64,000 bases of DNA from Chiua virens. Its lineage: Eukaryota > Basidiomycota > Agaricomycetes > Boletales > Boletaceae. Both the position numbers and the translations under genes were made by a program. Below the pieces are notes generated by a model. The model was not told where the DNA came from and ran no database searches. It saw only the letters and a list, made by a program, of their open reading frames with translations. Positions 61,408 through 64,000 of the stretch are shown one piece after another. The DNA lies in contig JAHNUO010000004.1 in assembly GCA_019787685.1 (NCBI GenBank), positions 744,001 through 808,000 on the forward strand. The letters run 5' to 3'. Position 1 is the stretch's first letter. Each line of letters begins with the position of its first letter.

Positions 61408-64000
61408 CTATCCCCCTTCTGATGATCAGACTCTGAATGATCTGTTTCATAATTGAGACGATGGAGACTATCCTCATCTTCGTTTTTGGTTCTATCATCA
61501 TAAGTTCGGAACATAGAGTTGAATTTGGTTTGTGTGACTTTTAGTTTCCTTGGGGCATCTGGATGTGCTTCATGGAAATCAGATATGAGATCCGGTGCAT
61601 TCTTTAGATTCTTTAGTGGTTCCCAGGTTCTTTCATCATCATCGTAACCTTTCCAGTGTATGAGGTATTCTAAGCGTCGTCCTTTCATTCAGGAATCGAC
61701 AATATAGTCTGCTTCGAATTCTTCTTCTCGGTCATCTCCGATTACGACAGGTCGTGGTTTATAAACCGGCTGTTCCGGGAGGTGTTCTTTATAAGGTTTG
61801 ACCTGAGAAATATTTACAACTGGGTGTATTCGCATAGTGCGTGGGAGTCGAAGCTTTAGGGCATTCGGTCCGTGCATAGAAACTATGTCATATGGTCCAA
61901 TCCACTTGTCTGTGAATTTGGGGTGTTGTTTTATTTTTAGGTTTGTGGTGGAGAGCCAGACCTTATCGCCGACCGAGTAGGAAGGGGGTTCTGATTTCGA
62001 TTTATCTGCAACGTTTTTCATATGTTCCGCGGCTTTATCTATATTAGATTTGGTTTGCTCTAGTATTTCGGAGAAATCCATAATGAAGTTTTGAGCAGCT
62101 GGGTTTTTCATAGCATGAGGCATTATTCCCATTCTGGGGACGTAGGAACGTGTAATTTTGAATGGTGAGAATTTAGTGGCAGTGTGTTTCTTGCTGTTAT
62201 ATGAGAATTGTGCGAGAGGAAGCCAATCGGTCCATGTGTTATCTTTCTCGGCACAGAACATGCGAAGATACTGTTGCACTTCTCGGTTCATTCGTTCCGA
62301 TTGTCCATCTGTTTGTGGATGATGTGCGGTGCTTAATTTGGGTGTTATTTTTAACCCTGAGCATATATCTTTCATAAGTTGGGAAGCGAATTGTGGTCCT
62401 CTATCCGATATAATGGTTTTAGGGAGGCCATGATGTTTCCATATGTGTGAGAGATATAATTTAGCGAGATCCATAGATGTACACGTTTTGTGGCATGGGA
62501 TGAATTCGACTTCTTTGGAGAAACGATCCACAACCGTGAGAATAGAGTCATAGGAGTGTGAAAGTGGGAGATCTGTGATGAAATCTGCTGAGATATCTTC
62601 CCATGGTAGTGTCGGTGTTTCTAAAGGTTGTAGGAGTCCTGCTGTTTTTTGGTTAGAGCCTTTGAAACGAGCGCATCTTTCACAGTGTGAGACATAATTT
62701 TTGACTTCTTCGTTCATTCGAGGCCAAATATAGGTTCGAGATAGAAGTTCTAAAGTTTTATCATAACCGGGATGTCCTGCTTCCGGCATGTCATGAAACA
62801 TGGTAATAGATTTGGTGCGTAAAGCATCCGGAATGAAGATCCTATCCCCCTTTCTAAGGAAGGCGTCCTCGACTTTGTATCCGAGTGAAAGTAAGTGTTT
62901 CATGGCATTAGGTGATAGTTTCATAGTTTCATGTTGTACGTCAGATAAGAACTTATCGCCATTGTATAGGAGAGTGATGGCTGATCTAATTTTAGATGGA
63001 TCCATGAGAAGGATTCCTTTGTTATCGTCTTCGATTCCGATCATGTGATCTTCTCATCTGCTTAAGGCATCTGCTTTTCCCATAGTGACTCCAGCCTTGT
63101 GGTGCCAAGTGAAGTTAAAGCGTGAGAGATATTGCGCCCATCTCGCTTGTCTTCGGTTAAGGTCTTGGCGTGTCATAAACCACGTAAGGTTCTGGTGGTC
63201 ATTCCATATTTCAAATTCATGTTTTGCACCTTCAAGATAGTGGCGCCATAGTTCTAGAGAGCGGATAACCGAGAGCATTTCTTTATCGGCTATTGGGTAG
63301 TTCCGTTCTTCTGGGGTCATAGAGTGGCTATTGTAAGCGACGGGGTGCCAGAGTCCTTCTTTTTCTAGAGATAGAACTGCTCCTGTAGCGAAATCCGATG
63401 AATCGCATTCTATGCGATATTTGGCATTCTGATCCGGATAAGCTAGGATAGGGGCTGTCGTAAAGGCCTTCTTAAGCATAGTGAATGCTTCGTCACAAGC
63501 GAAGGTCCATTCGAATTTCTGATCTTTTTTAGTAAGGTCATGTAATGGTCGTGCTATTTTTCCATAGTCTTTAATGAATCTGCGATAGAAGTTGGCAAGT
63601 CCGAGGAAGCTTCTGATGTGTTTGATTGAGGTGGGAGTGGGCCATTTGGCGACCGCTTTGGTTTTCTCATTATCCATTTTAATTCCATCAGTTCCCACGA
63701 TCATTCCGAGGAAGTCCACTTCTTTTACGCGGAAGAAGCATTTTTCTGGTTTTACGTATAGATCGTTATCTTCGAGTCGTTTAAGGACTTCGAGTACGAT
63801 TTTGTCATGAGTTTCATAATCATCGGTGTTAGTGAATATCATAAGATCATCGATGTAGACGACAACTACGCCGTTCATATCGGCAAAGATTTCGTTCATC
63901 ATGGTTTGAAACATTGCTGGTGAGTTGCATAATCCAAAGTACATAACGATGGGTTCGAAAGATCCGCGGTGACAGACAAATGCTGCTTTCCATTCATCGC
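61353..64000 (-). pseudogene. Gypsy pol polyprotein (RT-RNase H-integrase-chromodomain), 5' partial, two in-frame stops
   Basis: One reading frame runs from the window edge to 61353. RT palm: MYFGLCNSPAMFQTMMNEIF and VVVYIDDLMIF (63840-63940). RNase H: ECDSSDFATGAVLSLEKEG and LWRHYLEGAKHEFEIWNDHQ (63180-63420). Integrase: zinc finger with HPGYDKTLELL and HCERCARF (62660-62780), catalytic Asp in ADFITDLP, Asp in ISDRGPQFAS, and Glu in DGQSERMNRE (62270-62590). Chromodomain: RRLEYLIHWKGYDDDERTWE (61620-61685). The frame is interrupted by TGA at 63054-63056 (after ADALSR) and TGA at 61689-61691 (before MKGRRLEYL). Both positions are normally Arg, so both could be CGA-to-TGA changes. The last 55 nt of coding sequence overlap the LTR. 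Confidence 0.93.
61408..61420 (-). other. Polypurine tract
   Basis: On the minus strand the sequence AGAAGGGGGATAG immediately precedes the LTR, as expected for the plus-strand primer site of reverse transcription. Confidence 0.75.

Larger units (their letters stand above)
60964..64000 (-). mobile_element. Ty3/Gypsy LTR retrotransposon with chromodomain (3' part; runs off the window)
   Basis: Transcribed leftwards. From the right edge: reverse transcriptase with YIDD, RNase H, HHCC zinc finger, DDE integrase, a C-terminal chromodomain, then polypurine tract and 3' LTR. This RT-RH-IN-chromodomain order is typical of fungal chromoviruses (Metaviridae-type LTR retrotransposons). The 5' LTR, gag and protease lie beyond 64000. 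Confidence 0.95.

Overview
The window is nuclear DNA of a filamentous basidiomycete, most likely an agaricomycete. Genes are split by many short introns (mostly about 45-60 nt, a few shorter), they are densely packed on both strands, and the families present (Ria1/EFL1, Pkc1, Igo1, DASH Dad1, Uga4-like permeases, WD40 proteins, DUF6534-like membrane proteins, a chromodomain Ty3/Gypsy element) are fungal. The style of the multigene families resembles Rhizoctonia/Ceratobasidium, but that is an impression, not a demonstrated assignment.

Region 1-36 kb is mostly a conserved core. It holds a decayed zinc alcohol dehydrogenase (1.1-2.3 kb, -), the ribosome-maturation GTPase EFL1 (2.5-6.25 kb, +) and a Cdc25-type Ras exchange factor with SH3 and WW-like modules (6.5-10.95 kb, +). 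Next is a tandem-duplicated segment carrying two copies of an IFI6/ISG12-like membrane gene, with a truncated repeat-family fragment between the copies (10.98-14.45 kb). Then come a WD40 protein (-), a third ISG12-like copy (-), the DASH subunit DAD1 (+), protein kinase C (-), an unknown protein (+), the PP2A-inhibitor endosulfine Igo1 (+) and DNA polymerase alpha subunit B (+). A possible small acyl-metabolism cluster follows: HxxxD acyltransferase (-), AMP-dependent acyl/aryl-CoA ligase (+) and an HSL-type alpha/beta hydrolase (-).

Region 36-64 kb is accessory. It has an AT-rich stretch with a truncated RasGEF paralogue, a possible solo LTR and a full-length member of the repeat family seen at 12.5-13.0 kb. 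Four Uga4-like amino-acid/GABA permease paralogues all lie on the minus strand, in different states of integrity. Between them are a small secreted protein with an internal duplication, a multi-pass membrane protein and a decayed cytochrome P450. After the last permease come a truncated dienelactone hydrolase and the 3' part of a Ty3/Gypsy retrotransposon that runs off the right edge.

Single-base indels interrupt several reading frames, including two in genes expected to be essential (EFL1 and POL12). Part of the apparent gene breakage may therefore be assembly error at homopolymers. The P450, dienelactone hydrolase, third permease and alcohol dehydrogenase carry enough separate lesions to look like real decay. 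At least one clear GC-AG intron is present (RasGEF), and two more are inferred in the CoA ligase.
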